Assembly (NCBI GenBank): GCA_964543125.1
Contig: CAZIWX010000001.1
Span: forward strand, 19,032 to 83,031
From: CAZIWX01 sp964543125
Lineage (GTDB): Bacteria > Fidelibacterota > UBA8477
Direction of reading: 5' to 3'
DNA: 64,000 nucleotides
The notes beneath the pieces are model-generated. The model had not been told where the DNA came from and did no database searches. It worked only from the letters and a program-made list of their open reading frames with translations. Shown piece after piece: positions 36,622 through 45,678 of the stretch; position 1 is the stretch's first letter; each line of letters begins with the position of its first letter. A program made the position numbers and the translations under genes.

Positions 36622-37623
36622 CTAATAACCGCGTGATTTATCTACAATTCCCGTTAAAGGTTGACCCAGCAGAAAGCCTTTGAGTTTATTAGCGAAGTCA
36701 ATGGTTGCAGCATCCACATAACCCGGGTAATTCCCGGCAATATGGGGCGTCATGAATAGATTCGGAATATTGAACAAATCGGAGGTGGGCGGCAAGGGCT
36801 CGGTCGCGTAGACATCAATGGCGGCGGCGGCAAATAATTTTTGCCGAAGAGCTTGCCCCAAAGCCACTTCGTTCAGCACGGCGCCCCTGGAAACATTAAT
36901 GAAAAAAGCGTTGGGTTTCATGGCTTTAAATTCCCGCATACCCACCATCTGCCGGGTCTCTTCCGTCAGGGGTACGGTAACCACAACGCAGTCGGATTCG
37001 GATAGCAATTGGAGCAGACGCAAGCGGGGGTAAACAACGTCAAAATTAGGCAGCACCGAATCCCGGGCACTCACGGTCCGTTTTAAGCCGATAGGCCGCA
37101 TTCCAAATGCTCGCCCCAAACGCGCCACCTCCAAACCAATGGCGCCCGCGCCAATAATCCCCAGCGTCTGGCCTTGCAAAATGCGAATATTGGCCGCAAC
37201 CTGCCATTGCATCCATTCCCGCGACTGGCGAAACTGCTGAACCCGGTAATATTGCTTGCTCAGGTACAACAACATGCTGAAGACGGATTCCGCTACCGGG
37301 ATCCGGGTGATATTATCGGCATGGGTGATAAGCACATCACTGGTTTGCAAAGCGTGAGACCAGGTGTGATCAATTCCGTCTGATCCGATATGTAGCCAGG
37401 ATAGTCGCTCGGCACGACTGAAAACTTCCGGTGAGATCGAAAAACAGACCACTACATCCGCATTTATAATTTCCCGGGACAAAATCTTCTGATTGGGGCA
37501 AAATGCGTAATTGATCTGATCGTCGGGAACGATCTGACGGATCAGCCCAACCATGCGGTCGAAGCGTTCCTGACGACTGGTCGCCTGAATGGCAATTTTG
37601 ATCTTTGACTGGGGCAAATTCAC
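36622..37623 (-). CDS. D-2-hydroxyacid dehydrogenase family protein
   Basis: A 333-residue NAD(P)-dependent oxidoreductase. The Rossmann motif is GIIGAGAIGLEVARLGRAFG. The catalytic Arg is in FINVSRGAV, the Glu in DVYATEPLPP and the His in MTPHIAGNYPG, so the active site is complete. The C-terminal part returns to the flavodoxin-like catalytic domain. The substrate (2-oxoacid, phosphoglycerate-like or other) cannot be set from sequence; there is no C-terminal ACT domain, so it is not a typical SerA. It lies between the UPF0210 gene (59-bp gap) and secD. Confidence 0.88.
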   Translation of the reverse strand: MNLPQSKIKIAIQATSRQERFDRMVGLIRQIVPDDQINYAFCPNQKILSREIINADVVVCFSISPEVFSRAERLSWLHIGSDGIDHTWSHALQTSDVLITHADNITRIPVAESVFSMLLYLSKQYYRVQQFRQSREWMQWQVAANIRILQGQTLGIIGAGAIGLEVARLGRAFGMRPIGLKRTVSARDSVLPNFDVVYPRLRLLQLLSESDCVVVTVPLTEETRQMVGMREFKAMKPNAFFINVSRGAVLNEVALGQALRQKLFAAAAIDVYATEPLPPTSDLFNIPNLFMTPHIAGNYPGYVDAATIDFANKLKGFLLGQPLTGIVDKSRGY

Positions 37624-37682
37624 CTCTGTGTCAATAGTAAATCAAGGTCAGTGGATTAAAATTTAAAATTATCAAATGAAAA

Positions 37683-39044
37683 CTAATTGGTCAGACTTTG
37701 AATCGGCGCCTGTACACGGCCCCCCCGCTGAATAAAAACACGGGCCTTGAGTTGACTCACTGCCATTACCGGTGCCGATCCCAGCAATCCGCCATAATGG
37801 ACTAGAGCACCCGGTTTCTTGCCGGGCACCGGAATAATCCTCACGGCCGTCGTCTTGGTATTGATCATACCAATTGCGCATTCATCGGCAATAATGGCGG
37901 AAATGGTATCGGCTGGTGTATCTCCCGGAATCGCCAGCATATCCAGTCCCACGGAGCATACCGAAGTCATGGCTTCTAATTTTTCCAACGAAATATGTCC
38001 GGCCCGAACGGCATCAATCATCCCCTGATCTTCACTTACCGGGATGAAGGCTCCGGACATTCCACCCACCGAGCGTGAGGCCATGGCGCCGCCCTTTTTT
38101 ACCGCATCATTCAAAATTGCTAATGCCGCCGTGGTACCGGGCCCACCCACATCTTCCAGTCCCATGGCCTTTAATATTTCAGCCACGCTATCACCGGGTG
38201 CCGGCGTGGGCGCCATGGAAAGATCCACAATGCCAAACTCAACCCCCAATCGCCGAGCCACGGTCCGGCCGATCAGGTCACCCGCCCGGGTAATTTTAAA
38301 TACGGTCCGTTTGATGCCTTCCGCCAAATCCTGGAAACTGGCGCCCGACATGGCTTTGATGGTATCCAGTACTACACCGGGTCCACTGATTCCCACATTG
38401 ATCACGGTTTCCGGCTCACTCACACCGTGAAAGGCTCCGGCGACAAACGGATTGTCCTCCACCGCGTTACAAAAGACCACGAATTTTGCACAACCAACAC
38501 CGCCGGCCTCGGATGTGCGTTCAGCCAGATCTTTGACGATATGGCCCATACGGGCCACCATATCCATATTTATTCCAGCCTTGGTAGATGCCACATTCAC
38601 TGAAGAAGTGATATGCTGGGTGCTGCCAATCGCTTCCGGAATCGAATCGATCAACGCGCGATCACCCGGCGTGCACCCCTTTTGCACCAGGGCGCTAAAT
38701 CCCGCCAGGAAATCCACACCCACTGTCTCGGCGGCCTTATCCAGCGTTTGGGCCAGTTTCACAAAACCGTCCCGATCGAATCGATCAGCCACAATTGCTA
38801 ACGGTGTAATGGCGATCCGTTTATTTACAATGGCAATGCCCAATTCCCGTTCCACACTCTGAGCAACGCTAATCAGCTTCCCGGCCCGGCTGGTAATTTT
38901 GTCATAGATCGCCTGACACGTCCGATCCAGGGATTCATAAGCGCAATCACGTAAACTGATCCCCAGGGTTGTCGTACGGATATCAAGATGCTCCACCTCG
39001 GTCATTCTAAGGATTTCCAGGATTTCGTCAATCTGCCATGCCAT
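37683..39044 (-). CDS. PFL family protein (DUF711, UPF0210)
   Basis: A 453-residue protein of the UPF0210 family. Conserved stretches include [47 protein letters not shown] ([20 protein letters not shown]), [20 protein letters not shown] and the C-terminal [20 protein letters not shown]. The family has a pyruvate-formate-lyase-like barrel but lacks the glycyl radical site; its activity is unknown. In many Firmicutes it sits next to a UPF0237 ACT protein; here that partner is at 29617-30045. Confidence 0.92.
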   Translation of the reverse strand: MAWQIDEILEILRMTEVEHLDIRTTTLGISLRDCAYESLDRTCQAIYDKITSRAGKLISVAQSVERELGIAIVNKRIAITPLAIVADRFDRDGFVKLAQTLDKAAETVGVDFLAGFSALVQKGCTPGDRALIDSIPEAIGSTQHITSSVNVASTKAGINMDMVARMGHIVKDLAERTSEAGGVGCAKFVVFCNAVEDNPFVAGAFHGVSEPETVINVGISGPGVVLDTIKAMSGASFQDLAEGIKRTVFKITRAGDLIGRTVARRLGVEFGIVDLSMAPTPAPGDSVAEILKAMGLEDVGGPGTTAALAILNDAVKKGGAMASRSVGGMSGAFIPVSEDQGMIDAVRAGHISLEKLEAMTSVCSVGLDMLAIPGDTPADTISAIIADECAIGMINTKTTAVRIIPVPGKKPGALVHYGGLLGSAPVMAVSQLKARVFIQRGGRVQAPIQSLTN

Positions 39045-39466
39045 AAGCGTGAAGATAACCTAGGCAATAAATCCGTGAAAGCGGAAAGCCAGCGGAAATA
39101 CCCCGTTTTTAGTCAATAACAGGCTCCGCCACTTGTAAGAGCTCGCAAGCCTTTGCTCACCAATGTTTTAGACAACTTCTCCACCAAGAGAGAATGAAAG
39201 AGGGGTGGCAATGTCCTGGATTCTGAAGCTGAAGNNNNNNNNNNNNNNNNNNNNNNNNNNNNNNNNNNNNNNNNNNNNNNNNNNNNNNNNNNNNNNNNNN
39301 NNNNNNNNNNNNNNNNNNNNNNNNNNNNNNNNNNTCCACCAAGAGAGAATGAAAGAGGGGTGGCAATGTCCTGGATTCTGAAGCTGAAGTCCCTGGAATT
39401 CCCGGCGCCACCTTAAAGAGCTCCCGAAATATTAGGTGGTTTGAAGTATCACTAAAGGCTGGAGAT
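39045..39466. other. Non-coding interval with assembly gap
   Basis: About 420 bp between the UPF0210 gene and the beta-protein gene, including a 100-N gap (39235-39334). The flanks carry a 55-bp exact duplication and no gene I can recognise. The reading frame that spans the gap is an artefact. Confidence 0.8.
39180..39389. repeat. 55-bp direct repeat flanking a 100-N scaffold gap
   Basis: The segments 39180-39234 and 39335-39389 are identical over 55 bp and abut the N block on either side. This is the pattern left when two contigs that overlap by one k-mer are joined with a fixed-size gap. The true sequence probably contains the 55-bp segment once and no gap. Confidence 0.9.
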
Positions 39467-40387
39467 TTACTCTGAGCCGGAAGCTTTTTCCATTTCCAAA
39501 TCGACACTACCCATACCCACATCAATATGAAATGTGAGCACCGGCCGGCCCGAGCCAAAATCCTTGGATCGATATTTCGATTCGGCTTCCTGTACCAGAC
39601 CGATCATATCAACCGATGAAAAGGGTGACGCATTGACCCGGGCAATCACATCCACATCATTCGGCACCCTCAGTGTCAGGCTGCCCATACCAACATCGAC
39701 TTTAATATTCGCATCACCACTATAGGCGCCGCGTAGATCCAGATCGGCGGTCCCCATCCCCACACTGACCTTCATATTCTCAAAATTGGCATTACCCAGC
39801 ATTCCGCCGGAGAAACTGCCCATTCCGTTTTCCACTTTTAGCAACGACATTCGGCGAGGATTGGGAGCATTTATCACAAGTTTCGCCTCGGACAATCCAC
39901 AATTAATATCCAAATTGTCCACTTCCAACGCTCCTAATTGTATATCCGCATCACCCAGCCCAATCTCAAAGTGCAGGTCATAGGGCAGATTTTCAGCTTC
40001 TTTCAGCATGATTCGCCAGCGGTTATTTTTTCTTCGCTGATCACCAATCCCCAACAGGTTTTTTAAATCCGCGAATGACTCAATATTGGTCTGGTCGCCT
40101 CCTCCGCTACCTCCAATTTTCAATTCCCCCAAGCCAGCCAATTCCTGATAGGAAACCTTGTACTCAAAGTCTTTGATGGAGTTGGACAGGTCCAAGATCG
40201 CCAAGGGTCCCTGGCGTTTGGTCTTGATCTCCAGTTCACCCAGCGGACAGTCAATTTCCACTTTGATGGTTTTTGCTGTTTTTATGTAAAATTCACGCTG
40301 AAGTTGTTTGGTGGGAGTCGCGCCAGTTTGACCTAAAACGAAGCCGGTCAGAAAAACAGGTATCCAAAAGATAGACACTCTCATCAT
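39467..40387 (-). CDS. Secreted beta-repeat (LiaF/DUF4097 toast-rack-like) protein
   Basis: A 306-residue exported protein with a signal peptide (MRVSIFWIPVFLTGFVLG). The rest is built of short beta-strand repeats, several ending in a G-M/L-G motif (EIGLGDADIQLG, VENGMGSFSGG, VSVGMGTADLDL, VDVGMGSLTL, IDVGMGSVDLEM), typical of the toast-rack fold of LiaF C-termini and DUF4097. The start ATG at 40387 overlaps the upstream stop (ATGATGA). It is the last gene of the ECF sigma operon. Function is unknown; an envelope-stress effector or sensor is inferred from context. Confidence 0.75.
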   Translation of the reverse strand: MMRVSIFWIPVFLTGFVLGQTGATPTKQLQREFYIKTAKTIKVEIDCPLGELEIKTKRQGPLAILDLSNSIKDFEYKVSYQELAGLGELKIGGSGGGDQTNIESFADLKNLLGIGDQRRKNNRWRIMLKEAENLPYDLHFEIGLGDADIQLGALEVDNLDINCGLSEAKLVINAPNPRRMSLLKVENGMGSFSGGMLGNANFENMKVSVGMGTADLDLRGAYSGDANIKVDVGMGSLTLRVPNDVDVIARVNASPFSSVDMIGLVQEAESKYRSKDFGSGRPVLTFHIDVGMGSVDLEMEKASGSE

Positions 40388-42096
40388 AAACTCGTTTGTA
40401 GTCTGAGTTCGAAACGCCAATCGGCCCGGGCAGTATTCAATTCACGGGCGACACTCAGCCGCCAGTCGCCGTCATCCGCGACCACACTGACGCCAGCGGT
40501 GTGGCGTAGGTGTGAAGTATGAATTCCCCGGAATTTTTGCCACTGATCTTTTGTCGGAGGCGTAATAGTATCCCAGGGTCGCGCAAATCCGCTGTCCAGA
40601 AACAGTACCAGATATGGATTAATCATGAAAGCATCCGTACTCCCGATCCATAGTTCGGCATTATTCAGAACGCTCTGGTCACCCCGCAGTTCATTAAAAG
40701 CCAGACCACGCAGGGTGCCGAATCCACCCAAATTATTATTGCGTTGTGGGATTAAATGCCGATCGGCTGTTGCCATACTCACCCGGTCATACAGGATAAA
40801 ATCCTCGGTAATTGCCAACGCAGCATTCACCGTGACTTTCAGCCGGGTGAAACTGGTGTCAGAATATTCAGGGACAGTTTTTTCAAAATCCAAACCGAGG
40901 TTTAAGCCGGAACTCAAATAATTATCGGCATCGCTTTCAAAATAGGTCTTCCAGTTGCCCCAGTTCCGCCAGGGATTTACACCGAGATCAAGGTGACCCG
41001 TCAAGGCGGCAACCCGGCCTTCGAAAACCGGAAATTCCGGTTGAAAATGATCTTTGGTGAACAAGCCCCACTTGGTCACATTGGGCATACTGGTATGGGT
41101 TTCCGAATAGGCGCCCACCCGTAAGCCCAGACCATGCTTAAGCGGACGGAGAATGAGGTTGCCTGAAACACCTTGCGCTTCGTAATAGTTGAGATAATCT
41201 TCGGCGAACAGAAACGATAACAGGGAATTCTCGGTGTTGCTGAGACGCCAATCGTCGGCAGTAGTGGTGCGGTCGTAGATACTCAGATCGACCAGCGCCT
41301 GGGGAGTAAAAATCGGGAGGGTAAGACCGGCGCCGTAGCGGGCTTTCTTGCTGCCGAACCCATAGCCCACGTAACCGCGAAATTTCGCCCCGAAAAGCAG
41401 TTTAAAATCAGTTGTAAGCGGAATAAACAGGCCTTCCTGCCGGTTATAGCGAACCGTGGGATTTTGCGGATTGACGGCATCTTCGCCAAAACCGGTGCTG
41501 ACACTTAAAGACATTTCATGATCCCTGGCATGCTCTTCACCGGTCTCGTTATCAGCCCTACCTTTTTTCAATCCGTCGTCAGCATCGCCTTCAAACCATT
41601 TATCCATGAAGGGTGATTTTTTTAATGCGATGCCACCCAGGCTGATCTCGGTGAGACTGCCCGTCACGGTGGCGCCCGGATCCACCCGGATTTGACCGCC
41701 GCTGACCAGGATATTTCCCTGGATCTGAGCGGTTGACTTAACCCAGACATCACCGCCGTAAACCTTCAGGTTGCTGACCAAACAACCTTCGATAAGGACA
41801 TCCCCGGCAACGATCGTTTTATCCTCCGAAAGCGTATCATTTGGGGCAATTGTCAGCTTGGATTTGAAATTTTCGAATAATGGAAAATCACGGTCCGGTG
41901 AATCATTCCGAAGCCGTTCTATTGTTTCCGCCGGTTGCGGTTCTTCCGGCGATTCAATTTTCACAGCACCTTTTTTGGATTGGGTCAGCAATGAATCCAC
42001 GACCCGGCTCAAGGAGTCTGCGTTCACGCCGGCCTGTCCCCAAACCAGCGTGAGAGCCAGTAGATTTATCCCCATCAATTTCTTTAACCTGTCCAT
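40384..42096 (-). CDS. Beta-helix (bactofilin-like) passenger fused to outer-membrane beta-barrel
   Basis: A 570-residue exported protein with a signal peptide (LMGINLLALTLVWGQAGVNA). Residues about 75-165 are a polymer-forming-type beta-helix with repeats IVAGDVLIEGCLVSNLKVYG, GDVWVKSTAQIQGNILVSGG and QIRVDPGATVTGSL, like a periplasmic bactofilin. A charged linker precedes a barrel of about 350 residues, with alternating aromatic strands, an FRGYVGYGFGSKK turn, and a C-terminal strand FELRLQTSL; a GFGTLRGL motif recalls BamA/TpsB-type barrels. I chose the ATG at 42096, which has GGAAGGG. It sits in the ECF operon. Function is unknown. Confidence 0.72.
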   Translation of the reverse strand: MDRLKKLMGINLLALTLVWGQAGVNADSLSRVVDSLLTQSKKGAVKIESPEEPQPAETIERLRNDSPDRDFPLFENFKSKLTIAPNDTLSEDKTIVAGDVLIEGCLVSNLKVYGGDVWVKSTAQIQGNILVSGGQIRVDPGATVTGSLTEISLGGIALKKSPFMDKWFEGDADDGLKKGRADNETGEEHARDHEMSLSVSTGFGEDAVNPQNPTVRYNRQEGLFIPLTTDFKLLFGAKFRGYVGYGFGSKKARYGAGLTLPIFTPQALVDLSIYDRTTTADDWRLSNTENSLLSFLFAEDYLNYYEAQGVSGNLILRPLKHGLGLRVGAYSETHTSMPNVTKWGLFTKDHFQPEFPVFEGRVAALTGHLDLGVNPWRNWGNWKTYFESDADNYLSSGLNLGLDFEKTVPEYSDTSFTRLKVTVNAALAITEDFILYDRVSMATADRHLIPQRNNNLGGFGTLRGLAFNELRGDQSVLNNAELWIGSTDAFMINPYLVLFLDSGFARPWDTITPPTKDQWQKFRGIHTSHLRHTAGVSVVADDGDWRLSVARELNTARADWRFELRLQTSL

Positions 42097-42106
42097 TTCG
42101 CCCTTC

Positions 42107-43282
42107 CTATCGTTCGTAAATCCTGATCCGTCCCACTTTAGTCGAGAGCTTGGCTTGCTCTTTTCCACCGGTATAGGTGTAGATCATTTGACGACCATTA
42201 GTTGATTTTCCGTTAATTTTTACCGGGAGAATCTCCAACCCTTCTACATCTTCCGAGCCCTGAATCGTAAGTGACGGATTGGATTTCTTATCCCAGCCAA
42301 AGTAGATTGAACCAACCTCGGTATTGATCTTGACGCTATCGCCGGCCTGGGGTTCATCAACTTCCCAGTCATAATCCACATCGCCCCGACCTACCTGAAC
42401 GCGGCCGCTGCCCACATGCCGGTTTACTGCCAGATTACCAACTTTCATACGGACGCTGAGTTGTCCCCGCAACCGGTCAATCGCCATGGACCCCATATTC
42501 AGCTCAATCATTAGTGGACCGATCATATCCTCAATGCTTACGTCGCTATAATTCAAATCAAAAATGCCTTTGCCCGTATAATTCTGTAGTTCCAGATCAC
42601 CCGCATTAAGATGCACCCATAAGCTATCACCGGTTAACCGGCCAATAACCAGATCACCGCTACCGGATCGAACCCGGACATTTCCCGAGCCATTGGTGAT
42701 GTGAATATCACCGGCTTCATTATTGACATTGACATTCCCTTCGAAATCACTCAGTTCAAGATTGCCGCCCAAGGTGGCTACTTGAGCCCGGCCTTTTAGG
42801 CCATGCAGAATAATATCGCCGGCGTGCGTATTCACAGCCAACCGCCCTTTAATATTGTCCAAATCCGCGTTACCACCCGCCATCTGCAACACGACTTCAC
42901 CGGTAATATCAGCGATATTGATATCTCCTACCGCGTTCTGCACGGAAATGCTGAAAAATTCCGGAATAGTGATTTGTATTTCATGGTTTACCGGTAAACC
43001 ATGATTTCCGATCAGAGTAATGCGATTCTCTCTGATTTCAACCCGGGAATAGTCGTTCTCCCTTTTACGGTGGTTGTGCCGATAATTGTTTGAGATGAAT
43101 TCCGAAATACGAACATGGTTGCCACTCTCACCGTTGATGGATACAACGCCAACAACACGCTGTAGAAACAATTTGCCACCGGGTTGAACATCCTGATCCA
43201 GCAGGGTTTTCTCATCGGCGGCCTGAAGGTTCAAGTTGATCGACAGCAGAATTGCTAAGCCTAAACAGAAACGATATTTCAA
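42107..43282 (-). CDS. Secreted DUF4097-family beta-repeat protein
   Basis: A 391-residue exported protein with a signal peptide (RFCLGLAILLSINLNLQA). The rest is a long run of about 20-residue beta repeats with the pattern x-V-x-x-x-x-G-D-I/L (VQNAVGDINIADITGEVVL, VNTHAGDIILHGLKGRA, VNNEAGDIHITNGSGNV, VRSGSGDLVIGRL, LNAGDLELQNYTG), the DUF4097/adhesin-like signature. It overlaps the anti-sigma gene by 4 bp. A surface or periplasmic role is likely; the exact function is unknown. Confidence 0.82.
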   Translation of the reverse strand: MKYRFCLGLAILLSINLNLQAADEKTLLDQDVQPGGKLFLQRVVGVVSINGESGNHVRISEFISNNYRHNHRKRENDYSRVEIRENRITLIGNHGLPVNHEIQITIPEFFSISVQNAVGDINIADITGEVVLQMAGGNADLDNIKGRLAVNTHAGDIILHGLKGRAQVATLGGNLELSDFEGNVNVNNEAGDIHITNGSGNVRVRSGSGDLVIGRLTGDSLWVHLNAGDLELQNYTGKGIFDLNYSDVSIEDMIGPLMIELNMGSMAIDRLRGQLSVRMKVGNLAVNRHVGSGRVQVGRGDVDYDWEVDEPQAGDSVKINTEVGSIYFGWDKKSNPSLTIQGSEDVEGLEILPVKINGKSTNGRQMIYTYTGGKEQAKLSTKVGRIRIYER

Positions 43283-44274
43283 GGTAGGGTTGCTCCCGAA
43301 TTATCAGCTTCCAGAGCAGCAATGTTCTGCTGTAATATTTGCGTTACGTAGGCATTTTTTTCGACCTGGACCTGATATTGGTAAACCGGTAACAGATCGT
43401 GATCCCTGACCCGGCTCAAATGTTGAGCCGCTTCACTACGCATCCGTGGATTATCATCAGACATGAGGACGCGGACATATGCTTCCTGCAGATTCTGTGT
43501 GATCCGGTGATCCTTCAAGGCCGCTATGGCTTTTAATCTTACGCCGTCATCGATATCGGTCAACATAGTGGTGATCAACGCTTCCTCCACCTGCTCCACA
43601 TCCTGATAATCTTCCAAAATCCTTAAAGATTTCCTGCGATGGTTTGGATTTTTACTGCTTTTCAACAGTTGGATCAAGTAATTCTGCACCACGGAATTAG
43701 CGGGTGATACAGTCATTTCCAAATCTTGGGAGGGTGTCTGGAATTCAAAGCTGACTTTGTCACCCCCGTTTTTCCTGGGTTTGAGACCCATCATTTGATA
43801 GTCAGACCTTTTTTCCAGCAGATTATTAAATAATCGCGATTCCGGTGGCAAAGACAGATCAACCGCGCCTTGCTGACTTTTGGAAGATGAATCGGAGGGA
43901 ATGCCATTGATTACCAGCCCGATCACTAAAGCGAGGGCCGCTAAGCTACCAGCCAGAACCGGATGAACGCCGTGGTCTGTCAACTTTGCCCATTGTTCTT
44001 TCATAAAGTCCAGAACATGGGAAGCAGGTCCGGACCGGTAGCCAATACGACCTATTATTTTCAGACGCAATTCCTCAAAAGCTTCAGCTTCGACATGCGG
44101 CTGATCCACCAGACCAAATATATGATCCAACTGTTTTTGTGAATCATACACACTCCGCCAGTGCGCATCCTCCAGGAGCATTTGCTCAACCCACTGGCGG
44201 TCGGTAGTGGATAATTCATCCCCGAGATAGAGGACAATCCATTCGGTGATTTGTTTATTGTTAAACTTACTCAT
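43279..44274 (-). CDS. Membrane anti-sigma factor with periplasmic HEAT-like repeats
   Basis: A 331-residue single-pass protein. The cytoplasmic N-terminus (about 1-100, ITEWIVLYLGDELSTTDRQW) looks like an anti-sigma domain without a clear zinc HxxxCxxC motif. One membrane helix follows (PVLAGSLAALALVIGLVING, about 105-125). The periplasmic C-terminal part has helical HEAT-like repeats (NHRRKSLRILEDYQDVEQVE, DDGVRLKAIAALKDHRI, DNPRMRSEAAQHLSRVRDHD). It is coupled by 4-bp overlaps to the ECF sigma gene upstream and the DUF4097 gene downstream. Anti-sigma function is inferred from topology and position. Confidence 0.78.
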   Translation of the reverse strand: MSKFNNKQITEWIVLYLGDELSTTDRQWVEQMLLEDAHWRSVYDSQKQLDHIFGLVDQPHVEAEAFEELRLKIIGRIGYRSGPASHVLDFMKEQWAKLTDHGVHPVLAGSLAALALVIGLVINGIPSDSSSKSQQGAVDLSLPPESRLFNNLLEKRSDYQMMGLKPRKNGGDKVSFEFQTPSQDLEMTVSPANSVVQNYLIQLLKSSKNPNHRRKSLRILEDYQDVEQVEEALITTMLTDIDDGVRLKAIAALKDHRITQNLQEAYVRVLMSDDNPRMRSEAAQHLSRVRDHDLLPVYQYQVQVEKNAYVTQILQQNIAALEADNSGATLP

Positions 44275-44855
44275 GGAGTGATTCCTTCCTGAATAAGAGC
44301 TTTTTGGAGCGTTTCCCGGGCGCGAAAGAGGTAGCGCTTAATCGTACCTTCCCCTACTCTCAAAATCTCCGAGATTTCGCTGACTTTTTTGTTTTCGTAA
44401 TATTTCAAGGCAAACACCGTCCGTTGTTGTGACGGCAAATTCAGGTAATGGCGCCGGATGGCGGTAGAAATCGAATCATCGCGATTATCCGGTTGTTCCT
44501 GATCATCATCTTCCAGTGCCGCGGCGCCTTTCCAAAAATTATCAGTGGTTTCAGCAAACAGGTTTTGGTGACGACGTTTCCGCCGATGGTCGTTGAAGCA
44601 CATATTCACGGTCATCCGGTACAAATAGGTATAAAAGTTGCTCTCGAACCGAAAATAGCGAATCTTTTTATAAAGCTTAATAAACACATCCTGAAAAATA
44701 TCCTCGGCATCCGTTCGATCCCGCGTAATCCCCAGAATAACACTCATCACACGATCCTCATAGAGCTTGATAATCTCACTAAAAGCATGGGTTTCGCCTT
44801 TCTGAGCTCTCTCGATGAGCTGGGTAACCTGTTCCTTCATGACCACTTCATTCAC
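44271..44855 (-). CDS. ECF-subfamily RNA polymerase sigma factor
   Basis: A 194-residue sigma70-family regulator. The region 2 helix is present (AFSEIIKLYEDRVMSVILGI, DAEDIFQDVFIKLYKKIRYF, FYTYLYRMTVNMCFNDHRRK) and region 4 (LPSQQRTVFALKYYENKKVS, EISEILRVGEGTIKRYLFRA). The GTG at 44855 and an ATG at 44840 are both possible starts. It opens a five-gene operon (sigma, anti-sigma, three exported beta proteins), the arrangement of an envelope-stress regulon. I could not find a clear autoregulatory ECF promoter upstream. Confidence 0.93.
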   Translation of the reverse strand: MNEVVMKEQVTQLIERAQKGETHAFSEIIKLYEDRVMSVILGITRDRTDAEDIFQDVFIKLYKKIRYFRFESNFYTYLYRMTVNMCFNDHRRKRRHQNLFAETTDNFWKGAAALEDDDQEQPDNRDDSISTAIRRHYLNLPSQQRTVFALKYYENKKVSEISEILRVGEGTIKRYLFRARETLQKALIQEGITP

Positions 44856-44963
44856 CGGTCTTTAGACTCGTTTTGTCCCCATCCGTTGTCATTTTATATG
44901 GAAATATTTGAATCATTATTTTGGTGGATACCATTACCTCGGATTTGCGACACCCGGGATTTT

Positions 44964-44986
44964 AAAAAAAGCGGTTGCTTACGCTT
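44964..44986 (-). terminator. Probable terminator after the PAP2-like gene
   Basis: On the minus strand AAGCG (44986-44982), an 8-base loop and CGCTT (44973-44969) are followed by a run of T (44970-44964). The stem is short but the T run is strong; it lies 48 bp beyond the stop at 45034. Confidence 0.45.
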
Positions 44987-45033
44987 GGGGCGATTGCATA
45001 CCAAACACGGAAATATTAAGTAGATTCCGGAGT

Positions 45034-45678
45034 TTATCCAGCAGGAAATAAGCCGTTGAGTCCTTGACTAAAGGTCCAAAACTCCAAATAGACCAGGATC
45101 ATTCCCAGGGAGAGTCCGGCAATGACCTGGGCGGCAGAGTGATGTTTCAGGGCCACCCGGGACCAGACGATAAACGGAAAAGTTAATATGAACCACCAAC
45201 CCAGGGCCGGGGCCAAATATAGTAGAACACCGGTGGGGCCACCGACCCCTGCTCCATGAATGGAGATTTTCCAAACCCGGTTAATGCCGGCATAAATAGC
45301 TGTATTGAAAACATAAGCAAATGTAAAAGCCAGCAGGTAGTTCGGTGATTTCAATATCAGAAAGGTTATAAATTGCAGGGCATAGATCACCTCGAAAGTA
45401 AGGTAATGGCAATTACGGCGTTCACGTTGGCGGATATCCAGATCATCGATCTTACCCCGTCGTTTCTGAACGGCGAGGTAGGCCACGGGCATTCCCAAAC
45501 AAAACAGATACCCCAGAACCATAGCCCGGATTAAGGGCCATCCCGTCAGGCTGGTCTGCAGCGGAATAAAAATCCACATCGCTCCGGCAATCACAAAGGG
45601 ATGCAGGACAGTGGAAATGATGCGGGCGCTAGACCGTTTAGAGATCACCCTTGACCACACGTTCCGTATCCAAAGCAA
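45034..45678 (-). CDS. PAP2-superfamily-like membrane protein
   Basis: A 214-residue protein with about six membrane helices. Motifs recall a variant PAP2 (lipid phosphatase) group common in Bacteroidota: ISIHGAGVGGPTG in place of PSGH, and SRVALKHHSAAQVIAG in place of SRx5HxxxD. The Asp of motif 3 is replaced by Gln, so phosphatase activity is not assured. Its start overlaps the ackA 3' end by 41 bp; a GTG at 45648 would shorten it by ten residues. Confidence 0.7.
   Translation of the reverse strand: MLWIRNVWSRVISKRSSARIISTVLHPFVIAGAMWIFIPLQTSLTGWPLIRAMVLGYLFCLGMPVAYLAVQKRRGKIDDLDIRQRERRNCHYLTFEVIYALQFITFLILKSPNYLLAFTFAYVFNTAIYAGINRVWKISIHGAGVGGPTGVLLYLAPALGWWFILTFPFIVWSRVALKHHSAAQVIAGLSLGMILVYLEFWTFSQGLNGLFPAG

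Noticed and set aside
39157..39558. Minus-strand frame across the N gap
   Set aside because: It is created by the artificial gap and the duplicated 55 bp.
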